Of a stretch of 64,000 nucleotides of DNA, positions 41,436 through 50,689 are shown one piece after another. The position numbers and the translations under genes are program-made. The notes under the pieces are model-generated. The model worked only from the letters and a program-made list of their open reading frames with translations. It was not told the origin of the DNA and did not search any database. Each line of letters opens with the position of its first letter. Within the stretch, counting starts at the first letter, position 1. This DNA is from Nonomuraea typhae (lineage in GTDB: Bacteria > Actinomycetota > Actinomycetes > Streptosporangiales > Streptosporangiaceae), in contig NZ_VRLV01000011.1 of the NCBI RefSeq assembly GCF_009760925.1, forward strand, positions 62,001 to 126,000, written 5' to 3'.

Positions 41436-42695
41436 TCACTCCCAGACGGGCGCCCGCTCCGCCTGCCGATACAGCGTGTCGAACGCGGCCGTGCCGTCGT
41501 CCTCCCGCACCTCCAGCCGGGCCCCGCGCGGCTGCACCGGCAGGTTGCCGACATACCTGCACTCCTCGAACAGCTGCTTGATCCCGGCATACGTGCGCAG
41601 CCGCCCGTCGCCGAGATGGAAGCCCAGCAGCTTGCGCGAAGGCGAAGGCGTGAACCCGTCGGGCACCCGCCAGCGCTCCAGCGCCTCCTCGTCGAACTCG
41701 ACGCCGAGACCGGGCGCCTCCGGCACCCGCGCGTAGCCGCCCCTGATCTCGATCGGCGTGGTGACGAGGTCGTCGGCGTAGACGTTCAGGCAGGTCACCG
41801 CCGGCCAGCGGGCGTGGGTGAGCACGGCGCCCAGGTGCAGCGTCCAGGCCGTGGTCAGCCCGGGGCCGACGATCTGCAGGAACAGGTCCTTGTTGAAGGC
41901 CGCCGCCTGCAGCCCCTGCGCGATCGTCCCGGCCACGCCCGCGTTGCACGAGACGAAGCCGTCGATGGCGTCCTCGCGCATCCAGACCGGGAAGAGCGCC
42001 TTGTTGTAGTGCTCGGCCAGCGGCCGGTCCACCCGGGCGCGCAGCGCCTTCTGCCCGGCCACGTCCGACTGCAGCACCGGCGACTCGTAAACCCCCACAC
42101 GCGGGCTGCGATCCAGCTCACGCAGCACCTCGACCGCCTCGCCCGGCGTGCGCAGCATGCCGTTCCAGTCGAGGTCCAGCACGTAGGTCTCCGGGGTCAC
42201 CGCCGAGATGGCCGCCACCTGCTCACGCACGTCGAACCAGGGCCTGGCCTTGAGCTTGTGCGCCAGGTAGCCCTCGGCCAGGGCGTCCTTGGCCTCCTCG
42301 GCCAGCACGTCCGCGGGCATCTTCGTGCTCCACCAGGCCAGCGGGCACCACTGGCGCACCATCGGCTGGCCCAGCAGCTGGTACACCGGCACCCCGAGCG
42401 CCTTGCCCACCAGGTCGTACAAGGCCATCTGGAGCCCGGCGCCCAAGGTGTCGTCGCCCATCAGCTCGGCGGGGTGCCGGCCGAGCACCCGGGCGACCGC
42501 GGCGTCGGTGGTCCTGGCCCACGTGTAATGCGGGAGGCTTTCGCCGTACCCGATCAGATCGGGCGCGTTGGTGCGGACCCGCACGACCTCCACGACGGCG
42601 AACTCGGCGACGAGGATCTCGTTCCACGGGCGCGAGCGTTCGCGGAAGGGGACGTTCAGGGTGAACCGTTCGACGGCGGTGACGCGCAGGCTCAC
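41436..42695 (-). CDS. Enolase-superfamily enzyme (mandelate racemase/muconate lactonizing group)
   Basis: Protein of 419 residues from GTG 42695, overlapping the stop of the upstream gene (GTGA). The capping domain starts LRVTAVERFTLNVPF. The barrel shows HKLKAR (KxK-like), VLDLDWNG (first ligand), YESPV (second) and MREDAIDGF (third region). It is the last gene of a six-gene operon with a sugar ABC importer. The C-terminal ~60 residues (LGFHLGDGRLRTYAG...) look like an added domain. It probably dehydrates or epimerises an imported sugar acid. Confidence 0.88.
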   Translation of the reverse strand: MSLRVTAVERFTLNVPFRERSRPWNEILVAEFAVVEVVRVRTNAPDLIGYGESLPHYTWARTTDAAVARVLGRHPAELMGDDTLGAGLQMALYDLVGKALGVPVYQLLGQPMVRQWCPLAWWSTKMPADVLAEEAKDALAEGYLAHKLKARPWFDVREQVAAISAVTPETYVLDLDWNGMLRTPGEAVEVLRELDRSPRVGVYESPVLQSDVAGQKALRARVDRPLAEHYNKALFPVWMREDAIDGFVSCNAGVAGTIAQGLQAAAFNKDLFLQIVGPGLTTAWTLHLGAVLTHARWPAVTCLNVYADDLVTTPIEIRGGYARVPEAPGLGVEFDEEALERWRVPDGFTPSPSRKLLGFHLGDGRLRTYAGIKQLFEECRYVGNLPVQPRGARLEVREDDGTAAFDTLYRQAERAPVWE

Positions 42696-45049
42696 GGCGC
42701 CTCCTTCGGGACGTTGAACAGGGCGATGTCGTCGAAGTCCACCGTGACGTCGGCGGCGCTGTCCACCAGGAAGATCAGTTCGACCATGCCCACGGGGGTG
42801 TTGCGGGCCTTGTCGGGGATCTCGGCGTCCAGCAGCAGCGGCGTCCACGTGCCCGTCGGGCGCAGGCTGATGACGGGCGAGCGGACCGAGCTGCTCGGGA
42901 TGGCCACGCCCGCCGGGTCGAACAGGTCGAGGGCGAGCTGCACCGAGGCCGAGGTGCCCGCGGGCGCGCGGTACTTCGCGGTGAAGCGGGCCAGGCCGGG
43001 CGTGACGGCGATCTTCTGGCACGGGCCGCCCCAGCCCCGGCCGGTGACCCGCAGCACCGCCTCGTCCGCGGGCCGGGAGACCGCGCGGGTGCCGTTGGCG
43101 CGGGGCAGCAGCGTCCAGGGGGCCAGGCCGGTGTCGAGCGTGGGGTTGACGACGAGGTTGGGCGCGGGCACGCCGTGCAGGATCAGCTCGGCGTAGGGGC
43201 CGGACAGGCTTCTGGCCAGGTCGGTCACCGGGCCGCCGGTCGGCTCGTTCGCCCGGATGTAGGCGACCAGGGACCAGTACTCGCCGGGGTTCCAGCCGGT
43301 CCAGGTCAGGTTGGGGAAGGAGGCCGGGTTCATCTGCAGGACGAGCACGGGATCGGTGGCGAACTCCTTGATCAGCGCCAGCCGCCGCGCGGCCAGGTCG
43401 AGCCGTCGCTGGTGGCTGCCGACGCCGGACCTGAGCATCGCCAGCGCCGCCTCCTGCGTGACGGGCGGCGCGACCGTGCGCGGGTAGCTGAGCGCGCTGG
43501 CCTCGTAGAAGTCGTAGGCGCGCCGCAGCACCGTCGCCCTGGCCTTCTGCGGCGCGGTGGCCGCCCGCCCCGCCACCGAGTCCAGCAGGGTACGGCTGCG
43601 CGTCAGGTCCGATTCCTCGACCAGATCCAGGTACTGCGGCAGGTTGAAGGTCTGGTAGGTGGCGTTCGGCAGGAACCACGGCGAACCCGGCACCCGCTCG
43701 GCCCAGAACCTCTCCCACAGGTCGAAGTACGCGGACAGATCCCCGGCCGCCGCCGGGCCCACCGCCCGCTCGCACCACTCCTTCTGCAGCGCCGCCGGGT
43801 CGGCGTCGGCGTCCCACTGGAGCCTGGCGAACACCCACGGCTTCGGCCCCTCGCCCCAGTTCGGATACAGCTCGGCGTAGTGCGCCACGATGCCGCGCTG
43901 CCTGGCGTACTTCATCGTCCTGGCGTAGCGCCGGGTGAACATCCGCGGCAGCAGGTACGGCGCGCCGTACAGATAGTCGTAGAACCCGAGCTGCGAGCAG
44001 ACCGCCAGCCACCGGTCGACCAGCGCGTGCGCGGCGGATTCCACGGCCGGGTCGGTCCAGGCGTAGCGGTCCTGGGTGAGGAAGGGCACGACCTGCTTGT
44101 GCAGCGCGAACCCCGGCGGCGTCTCCAGCTTCCGGTAGGCCAGCAGCCCGAACCGCTTGCCCGGGTGGGTGAGCAGCACCCGCCTGACCACCTCGTTGAC
44201 CCAGGCGTAGTAGGCGGGCACCGGGTCGGTCTCGGCGAAGCCCTCGCCGTCGTTGACGCCCAGCGAGAAGGAGGCGGCGCCGGGGTTGGCGGCGAAGTAC
44301 TCCAGGATGCCGGTGACCGCGGCGTCGATCGTGCCGGGCACGCTGAAGGCGGGCTGCCAGCCGGTGAGCTTGCCGGGCGGCGGGGGCTTGCCGCCCGGGT
44401 AGTACTCGGGGTGCGTCTGGCCGTAGCGCTCGACGGGGAAGAGCGTGTGCAGGTTGTGGTGGAAGGCGATGGGCTCGGTGGCGGTCGTCTGCATGCGGTT
44501 GCGCCGGGCCCACAGGTGCTGCAGCGGGTAGCGGGCGGCGTCGCGTAACGGGCTGAAGGAGCGCATGCCGAAGGAGGGCTTCTGGCAGAGCGCGACGGCG
44601 GGCACCTCCAGGCCGGTGAGCGCGGGCACGTCGTCGCCGTCCGGGCCCGGCATCAGCCAGCGCACCCCGGCGTAGCGTTCCAGGAACTCGCGCACGCCGT
44701 TGGCGGTGCCGCTCACGCTGGGCCCGACCACGGTGAGGCTGCCCTGGTAGGAGCGGATGAGGAAGCCGTCCTTGTCGAGTTTGGCCAGCAGGCCGGGCAC
44801 CGCGGGGTCGGGGCCGGGCACGCCGACGTGCACGGGGGTCAGGCCGGCGCCGGGGGTCCTGGGCAGGCGGACCCCGGTGGCCCGCTCGACGTAGGCGACC
44901 AGCTCGGCGGCGGCCTCCTCCGAGTCGGGCGCGGCGAGGACGGCGGCGGCCGGCCGGCCGTCGCGGACGATGGGCAGGCCCGCCTTGGGGCGCAGCCATG
45001 GGGTGAGCGCGACGGCCCCGGCGAGGCCGAACAACTGGCGGCGTCTCAT
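42692..45049 (-). CDS. Secreted DUF4838/alpha-glucuronidase-like protein with C-terminal carbohydrate-binding-like domain
   Basis: The protein has 785 residues. The N-terminus (MRRRQLFGLAGAVALTPWL) resembles a twin-arginine signal. Next comes a GH67-N-like segment (DGFLIRSYQGSLTVVG, ANGVREFLERYAGVRWLMPG), then a DUF4838-type barrel (LHTLFPVERYGQTHPEYYPGG, SLGVNDGEGFAETD). A jelly-roll-like module (NPTLDTGLAPWTLLP onward, ~640-785) follows. I infer a polysaccharide- or glycan-degrading enzyme; the catalytic residues cannot be assigned. It lies in the importer operon, so its product is probably what the importer carries. Confidence 0.8.
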   Translation of the reverse strand: MRRRQLFGLAGAVALTPWLRPKAGLPIVRDGRPAAAVLAAPDSEEAAAELVAYVERATGVRLPRTPGAGLTPVHVGVPGPDPAVPGLLAKLDKDGFLIRSYQGSLTVVGPSVSGTANGVREFLERYAGVRWLMPGPDGDDVPALTGLEVPAVALCQKPSFGMRSFSPLRDAARYPLQHLWARRNRMQTTATEPIAFHHNLHTLFPVERYGQTHPEYYPGGKPPPPGKLTGWQPAFSVPGTIDAAVTGILEYFAANPGAASFSLGVNDGEGFAETDPVPAYYAWVNEVVRRVLLTHPGKRFGLLAYRKLETPPGFALHKQVVPFLTQDRYAWTDPAVESAAHALVDRWLAVCSQLGFYDYLYGAPYLLPRMFTRRYARTMKYARQRGIVAHYAELYPNWGEGPKPWVFARLQWDADADPAALQKEWCERAVGPAAAGDLSAYFDLWERFWAERVPGSPWFLPNATYQTFNLPQYLDLVEESDLTRSRTLLDSVAGRAATAPQKARATVLRRAYDFYEASALSYPRTVAPPVTQEAALAMLRSGVGSHQRRLDLAARRLALIKEFATDPVLVLQMNPASFPNLTWTGWNPGEYWSLVAYIRANEPTGGPVTDLARSLSGPYAELILHGVPAPNLVVNPTLDTGLAPWTLLPRANGTRAVSRPADEAVLRVTGRGWGGPCQKIAVTPGLARFTAKYRAPAGTSASVQLALDLFDPAGVAIPSSSVRSPVISLRPTGTWTPLLLDAEIPDKARNTPVGMVELIFLVDSAADVTVDFDDIALFNVPKEAP

Positions 45050-45050
45050 G

Positions 45051-45860
45051 TCACTTTCCGTATCCGGCGGCGATGCCTTCGATGAGGCGGCTGCTCATCC
45101 ACAGATAGAGCAGCAGCAGGGGGATGACGACGATGCAGATCCCGGCGAAGAGCACTGACCAGCGGGCGCCGGTGTACTGCATGGTCTGGATGAAGTTCAG
45201 CAGGGTCAGCGAGATCGTCTTCTTCTCCTGCAGGAACGACAGGGCGAAGAACGTCTCGCCCCAGTCGCCGATGGCCTGAAGGATGAACAACGCCAGCAGT
45301 CCCGACCTGGTCAGCGGCAGCATGATCCGCCAGTAGGTGCGGTAAGGACCGGAGCCGTCGATGGCCGCCGCCTCCTCCAGCTCGCGCGGGAGCGAGGAGA
45401 AGAACGCGGTCAGGAAGAAGACGGCGAAGGGCAGGTTGGTGGCGATGTAGACGATGAGCAGCCCGCCGAGCGAGTCGATCAGCCCGAGCCGGTCCAGGCC
45501 CAGGTAGATCGGGATCATGATGGCCGGGGCGGGGATGCCCAGGCCGAGGGCGAAGAAGATGGTGACCGGGCCGGCCAGCTTCCAGCGGAAGCGCGACAGC
45601 ACGTACGCGGCGGGGGCGGCGAGCACGATCGTGCCGAGGCCGCTGCCGATGACCAGCAGCAGCGAGTTGAGCACGCCGTCGCCGAAGGCGGCCGAGGTCC
45701 ATGCCTCCTGGTAGTTGCCCCACTGCAGGGTGGCGGGCAGGCCCCACGGGTCCTGGACCACCTCGCGCGTGGTCTTCAACGACGACAGCGCCATCCAGGC
45801 CACGACGAACAGGTCGAACAACGCCAGCGACCAGGCCAGCGGCATGGCGAGGAATCTCAT
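45051..45860 (-). CDS. Carbohydrate ABC transporter permease, MalG type
   Basis: Inner-membrane permease of 269 residues with six helices and the EAA loop EEAAAIDGSGPYRTYWRIMLP. The C-terminus (SRLIEGIAAGYGK) is typical of the MalG group. It lies directly after the second permease gene and before the DUF4838 gene. No ATPase is encoded in the operon; such importers often share an MsiK-type ATPase encoded elsewhere. Confidence 0.95.
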   Translation of the reverse strand: MRFLAMPLAWSLALFDLFVVAWMALSSLKTTREVVQDPWGLPATLQWGNYQEAWTSAAFGDGVLNSLLLVIGSGLGTIVLAAPAAYVLSRFRWKLAGPVTIFFALGLGIPAPAIMIPIYLGLDRLGLIDSLGGLLIVYIATNLPFAVFFLTAFFSSLPRELEEAAAIDGSGPYRTYWRIMLPLTRSGLLALFILQAIGDWGETFFALSFLQEKKTISLTLLNFIQTMQYTGARWSVLFAGICIVVIPLLLLYLWMSSRLIEGIAAGYGK

Positions 45861-45871
45861 CAGGATCTTCC

Positions 45872-46819
45872 CTAGTAAGTCGCCTGCTCGCGGCGGCCCA
45901 TGACCCGCCGGACCAGGATCGTGAGGACGACCGTCAGCAGCATGGTCAGCACGGCCGCCGCCGAGGCGATGCCGTACCTCGGCACGCCGTCGGACGGGAA
46001 GGCGCCCGCGTAGGCGTAGACCGAGAAGGTCCAGAGGCCGGTCGGCGGCAGGCTGCCGGTCGCGCCCGCGAAGACCAGCACGAACTCGAAGGTCTTCAGC
46101 GCGCCGATTGCCCACAGCACCGCGCAGACGCCGATGACGTCCCACATCAGCGGCAGCGTGATGGTCCAGAAGCGGCGCAGCGGACCGGCGCCGTCGAGTT
46201 CGGCGGCCTCGTAGAAGTAGCGCGGGATGCGGTCGGCGGCGGCCATGAAGATGACCGTGTAGGTGCCGGCGGCCAGCCACGTCATCCCGGCCATGACGGT
46301 GGTGAACAGGTTCTCCGGCGCCAGCCACATCGGCGGCTCGGCCACCCCGAGCGACTTCAGCACCTGGTTGGCCAGGCCGTCCGGGTCCAGCAGGAAGCCC
46401 CACAGGATCGCGATGACCAGCCCGGGCACCAGGCTCGGGAAGAAGATCACCGCGCGCACGAACTTCCGGCCGGCCATGTCCTGCAGCAGCATCGTCAGCG
46501 TGAAGGCGATGACGAAGACCGCCCCGCCGACCAGCAGCAGGATCTTCATGGTGTTGACGAACGAGGTGCCGAAGACCGGGTCGGCGACCATCTCGCGATA
46601 GTTGGCGAACCCGGCCCACTCCATCGCGCCGACGCCCGCCCAGTCGTTGAAGCTGATCCAGACCGTGAACAGGCTCGGCACGATCATCACCAGCGTGTAG
46701 ACGGCCAGCGCGGGCAGCAGGAACGGGCCGATCATGCGCCGCCTGGCCGCCTCGAACGGGTTGCCCCGGTGTGCTCGGGGAGCGGTCTTGACCGGGCGCC
46801 GCTCCAATACCGCCGTCAT
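45872..46819 (-). CDS. Carbohydrate ABC transporter permease, MalF/UgpA type
   Basis: Protein of 315 residues with six helices and the EAA loop (YEAAELDGAGPLRRFWTITLP). It pairs with the MalG-type permease 11 bp downstream, and its ATG overlaps the binding-protein stop by 4 bp. Confidence 0.95.
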   Translation of the reverse strand: MTAVLERRPVKTAPRAHRGNPFEAARRRMIGPFLLPALAVYTLVMIVPSLFTVWISFNDWAGVGAMEWAGFANYREMVADPVFGTSFVNTMKILLLVGGAVFVIAFTLTMLLQDMAGRKFVRAVIFFPSLVPGLVIAILWGFLLDPDGLANQVLKSLGVAEPPMWLAPENLFTTVMAGMTWLAAGTYTVIFMAAADRIPRYFYEAAELDGAGPLRRFWTITLPLMWDVIGVCAVLWAIGALKTFEFVLVFAGATGSLPPTGLWTFSVYAYAGAFPSDGVPRYGIASAAAVLTMLLTVVLTILVRRVMGRREQATY

Positions 46820-48084
46820 CCCTTGGACTTCCAGTAGACGGCCGCCTGCTCGGCCATCCGCTTGGTGAAGTCGGCCGCGCTGATCTTGCCGAAGAGCAGC
46901 TGGTCGCTGAGCGGCAGCAGGACCTTGGCGTTGAAGTCGCCCATGTCCAGGACGTCGGCCTTGTTGATCTCACCGCTGTCCAGGGCGGCCTTCAGGTCGG
47001 CGACCTGCGGCGCGGCGGGCACGTCCCTGCGCACCGAGATCTCCAGGGCAAGGCTGGAGACCTTGTCCTGGTACTTCTTCTGCAGGAAGAACGCCAGGAA
47101 CTTCTTGGCCGCGGCCGGGTTGGCGGCCTTGACCGGGATGCCGAAGCCGGTCGTGGTCACGTTCATCGTCGGCGCCTTGCCCTCGACCGCCGGGAAGCGG
47201 AAGGCACGGAACTCCAGGCCGGGCTTGGCGTACGGCGCGACCTCCTTGGGCAGGTAGGTGCCCTGGTAGAGGAAGTCGGACTCGCCGTTGGCCCATTTCT
47301 GCTGCATGGCGGGGAACTTGGCGGCGTTGAAGCCGTCGGGGAAGTACCCGCCCTTGGCCAGCGCCTCGACCATCTGGGCGGCCTTGAGCACCTCGGGCTT
47401 GAGCCAGCTCTGGCCGCTCTTGTCGGGGGCCAGCGCGTGCCAGCCCTCGTCGCCCATGATCGCGCGGGAGAAGTGCTCCAGGTAGCGGGCGTTGTAGTTG
47501 GGGATGCTGCCGTCCTGGCCGAGGGGTTTCCTGCCCTCCGCCTTGCGGGCGTCCAGGACCTTCACGAACTCCTCCCAGGTCTTGGGTGCCAGGTTCGGGA
47601 AGCTCTTGCCGTCGAAGAACCAGCCGTAGGTGGAGACCTGGTACGGCATCTGGGCCAGCACGCCGCTCTGGGAGGTGGCCATGCGCTTGTAGGACTCGCC
47701 GACGGTCTCGCCCACGGTGGCCTGCTCGCCCTGGACCTTCGCCGCGTAGACGTCGGACAGGTCGAGCGCGCCCTTGGCGGCGGCGAACTGGCGGGTCAGC
47801 TCCCGGTTGTTGCCCTCGATCAGGTCGGCGGGCACGTTGCTGGTGTTCAGGCTGGGCAGGAAGGACTTCATCGCGGTGCGGCCCTTCCACTGCACCCTGA
47901 CCTTGACGCCGGTCTCCTTCTCGAAGTCCTTGAACGCCTCGGCCAGTACCTTCTGGTTGGGCTCGCCTTCCGACCAGGTGCTCCAGACCCGCAGTTCCTG
48001 CGCCTTGCCGCCGCTGGTGCCGGATCCGCACGCGGTCGCGGCCAGGGGGAGGGCGAGCAGGCTCGCAGCGACTCTTAACTTCAT
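46816..48084 (-). CDS. Sugar ABC transporter substrate-binding lipoprotein
   Basis: The product has 422 residues with a lipoprotein signal (MKLRVAASLLALPLAATAC; lipid-anchored Cys19). The body is a family 1 solute-binding protein (LRVWSTWSEGEPNQKVLAEAF). It is the first gene of the import operon. It is read divergently from the beta-helix gene, and an operator (site B) lies just upstream. The ligand is unknown but should be an oligosaccharide or sugar acid given the neighbours. Confidence 0.95.
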   Translation of the reverse strand: MKLRVAASLLALPLAATACGSGTSGGKAQELRVWSTWSEGEPNQKVLAEAFKDFEKETGVKVRVQWKGRTAMKSFLPSLNTSNVPADLIEGNNRELTRQFAAAKGALDLSDVYAAKVQGEQATVGETVGESYKRMATSQSGVLAQMPYQVSTYGWFFDGKSFPNLAPKTWEEFVKVLDARKAEGRKPLGQDGSIPNYNARYLEHFSRAIMGDEGWHALAPDKSGQSWLKPEVLKAAQMVEALAKGGYFPDGFNAAKFPAMQQKWANGESDFLYQGTYLPKEVAPYAKPGLEFRAFRFPAVEGKAPTMNVTTTGFGIPVKAANPAAAKKFLAFFLQKKYQDKVSSLALEISVRRDVPAAPQVADLKAALDSGEINKADVLDMGDFNAKVLLPLSDQLLFGKISAADFTKRMAEQAAVYWKSKG

Positions 48085-48105
48085 GTTTCTTGCCTCTCAC
48101 CAAGT

Positions 48106-48117
48106 AAGACATAGGAC
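48106..48117 (+). promoter_or_regulatory. Regulon operator, site B
   Basis: AAGACATAGGAC matches nine of twelve positions of AGGACCTAGGTC. It lies 22 bp upstream of the binding-protein gene start (minus strand). This is the weakest of the six sites. Confidence 0.5.
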
Positions 48118-48172
48118 AGACCATCGCGTGTGCTCACGGTACAGCTCAATGCACATGAGGCAATAGGCCCAC

Positions 48173-48201
48173 TTGACGGGGATCTCGCCTCGGCATACAT
48201 T
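48173..48201 (+). promoter_or_regulatory. Promoter of the beta-helix gene
   Basis: TTGACG (48173-48178) and TACATT (48196-48201) are separated by 17 bp, a good sigma-70-like match. The operator at 48216-48227 lies just downstream of the expected start point, which fits repression. Confidence 0.65.
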
Positions 48202-48215
48202 CCGCTCAATCTTCC

Positions 48216-48227
48216 GTCCTAGGTCCT
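48216..48227 (-). promoter_or_regulatory. Regulon operator, site C
   Basis: Read on the minus strand this is AGGACCTAGGAC, one base from AGGACCTAGGTC. It lies between the -10 box and the start of the beta-helix gene. Confidence 0.7.
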
Positions 48228-48245
48228 ACTTTGAAAGGACTGATC

Positions 48246-49751
48246 GTGACAGCGACGAATCGACGGCAGGTGCTGGGCATGCTGGGAGTCTCGGCGGCGG
48301 CCATGGTCCCGCTCGCCGCCGCCCCCGCTGAAGCCCAGACCGTGTACAAGGAAAACGACATCGACGTCTACCCGGCCGCCGCCTTCGGCGCGGTCGGCAA
48401 CGGCACGACCGACGACGCCGCCGCGTTACAACGCGCGATCGACGCCGCCGCGGCCGCCGGGGGCGGCACCGTCCACCTGCGCGTGGGCAAACGTTTCCTG
48501 CTCGGGTCGCCGCTGCGGCTCAAGAGCGGGGTCACCCTGCAGTCCGATCGCAACCGGGCCACGCTCGCGCTCAGCGCCGGCTACAGCCAGGGCCACGTGA
48601 TCGACGCCGACCAGGCGAAAGTCGTGGCACTGCGCAACCTGGCCATCGTCTGCGAGCAACAGCCCAGCCTGACGCGAGCCGTACACCTGAGCGGCTGCTC
48701 GGACGTCGTGATCGACAACGTGCACCTGGAAGGCGTGAACCAGGGCACCTACGACGGGCCCTCGGGCGTCGCCTCGACCGCGCTGCTGCGGCTGACCGAC
48801 TGCCACCGCGCGCGCGTCAGCGGCTGCAGCTTCACCCAGGCGTACGTCGGCCTCAACGTCAACGGCAACTCCACCCACATCACCATCGACGACAACGACT
48901 TCCACGACGTCACCCAGTTCGGCGCGCACGTGCTCGGCAACAACGCCTCGCACACCGAATACCTCACGGTCACCCGCAACCGCCTCGAACGCATCGGCGG
49001 CAAACCCGGCCAGGTCGGCTACCCGATCTACATCACCTGCGGCGGCAACGACGCCAAGGCCCACAAACACCGCTTCGTCCGCATCAGCGACAACCACGTC
49101 ATCGGCAACAAACTCGCGTACGGCAAAGGCGGCAACGCCGACCTCCTGGCCGTCTACGACATCTTCGACGGGATCTTCGAGCGCAACTCGCTCTTCTTCG
49201 GCGGCGACGCGGGCCTGTCCACCGACCGGTGCCGCAAGCTCGTCATCTCCGGCAACATCACCGCCCACTGCAACACCGTCGGCATCAACGTCTGGCAGTC
49301 CAACGACGTCACGGTCGTCGGCAACATCGTCTACAACAACCACCAGAACTACGACGGCAAGCTGAGCGACGAGCCCCGCGGCGGCATCAGGACCTACGCC
49401 CGCAAGGACTTCAAGGCCGAGAACGTGGTCATCACCGGCAACCGCTGCTTCGACGACCAGGCGATCAAGACCCAGGACTACGGCATCTTCATCCACAGCC
49501 GAACCCGCGGCGTGGACATCGGCCCCAACACGCTGACCGGCAACAAGGACGGCATGTTCCGCACCGGCTCGACCGAGGACATCACCTATTCCTTCACCAT
49601 CCTGCGCGACGCGCCGCCGACGGAGGGCTACTGGGAGAAGGGCATGATCGTGCAGAACCGGGCGCCCGCCGCCGGTCAGCCGTTCGGCTGGGTGTGCACG
49701 GTGGCAGGAAAGCCCGGCACCTGGCTGCCGCTGCCCGGACCGGCCGCCTGA
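48246..49751 (+). CDS. Secreted right-handed beta-helix protein, pectate-lyase/GH28-like
   Basis: Protein of 501 residues. I place the start at GTG 48246, behind GAAAGGAC; the frame opens at a TTG 15 bp upstream. The N-terminus has a twin-arginine-like signal (NRRQVLGMLGVSAAAMVPLAAAP). The pectate_lyase_3 start is clear (YPAAAFGAVGNGTTDDAAALQRAIDAA), followed by many parallel beta-helix repeats (ISGNITAH, VTVVGNIVYNN, VVITGNRCFD). It probably degrades or binds a plant or microbial polysaccharide outside the cell. The stop overlaps the next gene. Confidence 0.88.
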   Translation: MTATNRRQVLGMLGVSAAAMVPLAAAPAEAQTVYKENDIDVYPAAAFGAVGNGTTDDAAALQRAIDAAAAAGGGTVHLRVGKRFLLGSPLRLKSGVTLQSDRNRATLALSAGYSQGHVIDADQAKVVALRNLAIVCEQQPSLTRAVHLSGCSDVVIDNVHLEGVNQGTYDGPSGVASTALLRLTDCHRARVSGCSFTQAYVGLNVNGNSTHITIDDNDFHDVTQFGAHVLGNNASHTEYLTVTRNRLERIGGKPGQVGYPIYITCGGNDAKAHKHRFVRISDNHVIGNKLAYGKGGNADLLAVYDIFDGIFERNSLFFGGDAGLSTDRCRKLVISGNITAHCNTVGINVWQSNDVTVVGNIVYNNHQNYDGKLSDEPRGGIRTYARKDFKAENVVITGNRCFDDQAIKTQDYGIFIHSRTRGVDIGPNTLTGNKDGMFRTGSTEDITYSFTILRDAPPTEGYWEKGMIVQNRAPAAGQPFGWVCTVAGKPGTWLPLPGPAA

Positions 49752-50689
49752 TGGACCGGCGCACCCTGCTCGGCGGCACCGCCGTACTGGCTGCCGGGGG
49801 GCTTGCCCTGACGGGCCCCTCGGACGTCGCCGGCTTGTACGTGGAACGGCTGGGCGAACGGCAGATCATGGTCTGGACCCGGCGCCCCGGCCACCTGTGG
49901 ATCCGCTACGACCTGCGGCACTTCACGGACGCGGACAAGCGCATGGACGCCTGGCGCATTCAGGGCATCTCAGCGGTACGGCAGGCCGGCCCGCCTCCGG
50001 CCACAGGTGTCGTCACCCTCCTGACCACGGCCGGGGCCTACCCGTACGCCATCAAGCCGGAGGGCGCGGGTGACCACTTCGGCGGCATCCACGGTGACGA
50101 ACTGCTGCGATCCCTGTTGTTCCTGGCCGATGGGCGGGCCGTGACACCTGCTCCCGGCGTCACCCGGGCCGAGGAGTTCGAGCTGGCCCAGGACACCGAG
50201 GTGTTCGACCCGGCCGTCAAGGAGCCCACGCCGCTCGGGCTGGTGAACGTGCGGCACATCTTCACGGCCGACGGCTTGCGGATCCGGTGGGTGCTGCGCT
50301 GGACCGCCGCTCGGACGATCATCTACGCCTACGGCGCCATGTTGCCCGCCATCAGGGACGATGCGGTCACCACGTGGTTCCGGTATCTGGACCAGGCGGG
50401 CGAGCAGGACATCTCCCGCCCCGGGCACGACGCGAAACCGTCTGACAGCTTCGGGGTGCAGATGTACAACAGGAAGAACGGGCTGGCCATGTCGGTCGAG
50501 GTCGAGCCCGGGTTCTTCAACGGGTTCTCGCAGTCGGACCGGCGCGGGATCTGGGTGTACGACGGCGACAAGTACAACAAGGTCTACCCGACGCGGGTCA
50601 GCTTGCCGGGTCGTGAGCAGGTGGCGCCCGGAGACGTGTGGAAACTGGACGCCTTCTACCGCTTCGCCTATCCCGAGCCGCTTGGTTAA
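49751..50689 (+). CDS. Secreted protein of unknown function coupled to the beta-helix gene
   Basis: This 312-residue protein has an N-terminal RR-type signal (MDRRTLLGGTAVLAAGGLAL). The ATG overlaps the previous stop (TGATG). The body is beta-rich with many aromatic and charged residues (LWIRYDLRHF, YAYGAMLPAIRDDAVTTWFRYLDQ, GFFNGFSQSDRRGIWVYDGDKYNKVYP). I do not recognise a family. Co-secretion with the beta-helix protein suggests it helps bind or cleave the same glycan. Confidence 0.8.
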   Translation: MDRRTLLGGTAVLAAGGLALTGPSDVAGLYVERLGERQIMVWTRRPGHLWIRYDLRHFTDADKRMDAWRIQGISAVRQAGPPPATGVVTLLTTAGAYPYAIKPEGAGDHFGGIHGDELLRSLLFLADGRAVTPAPGVTRAEEFELAQDTEVFDPAVKEPTPLGLVNVRHIFTADGLRIRWVLRWTAARTIIYAYGAMLPAIRDDAVTTWFRYLDQAGEQDISRPGHDAKPSDSFGVQMYNRKNGLAMSVEVEPGFFNGFSQSDRRGIWVYDGDKYNKVYPTRVSLPGREQVAPGDVWKLDAFYRFAYPEPLG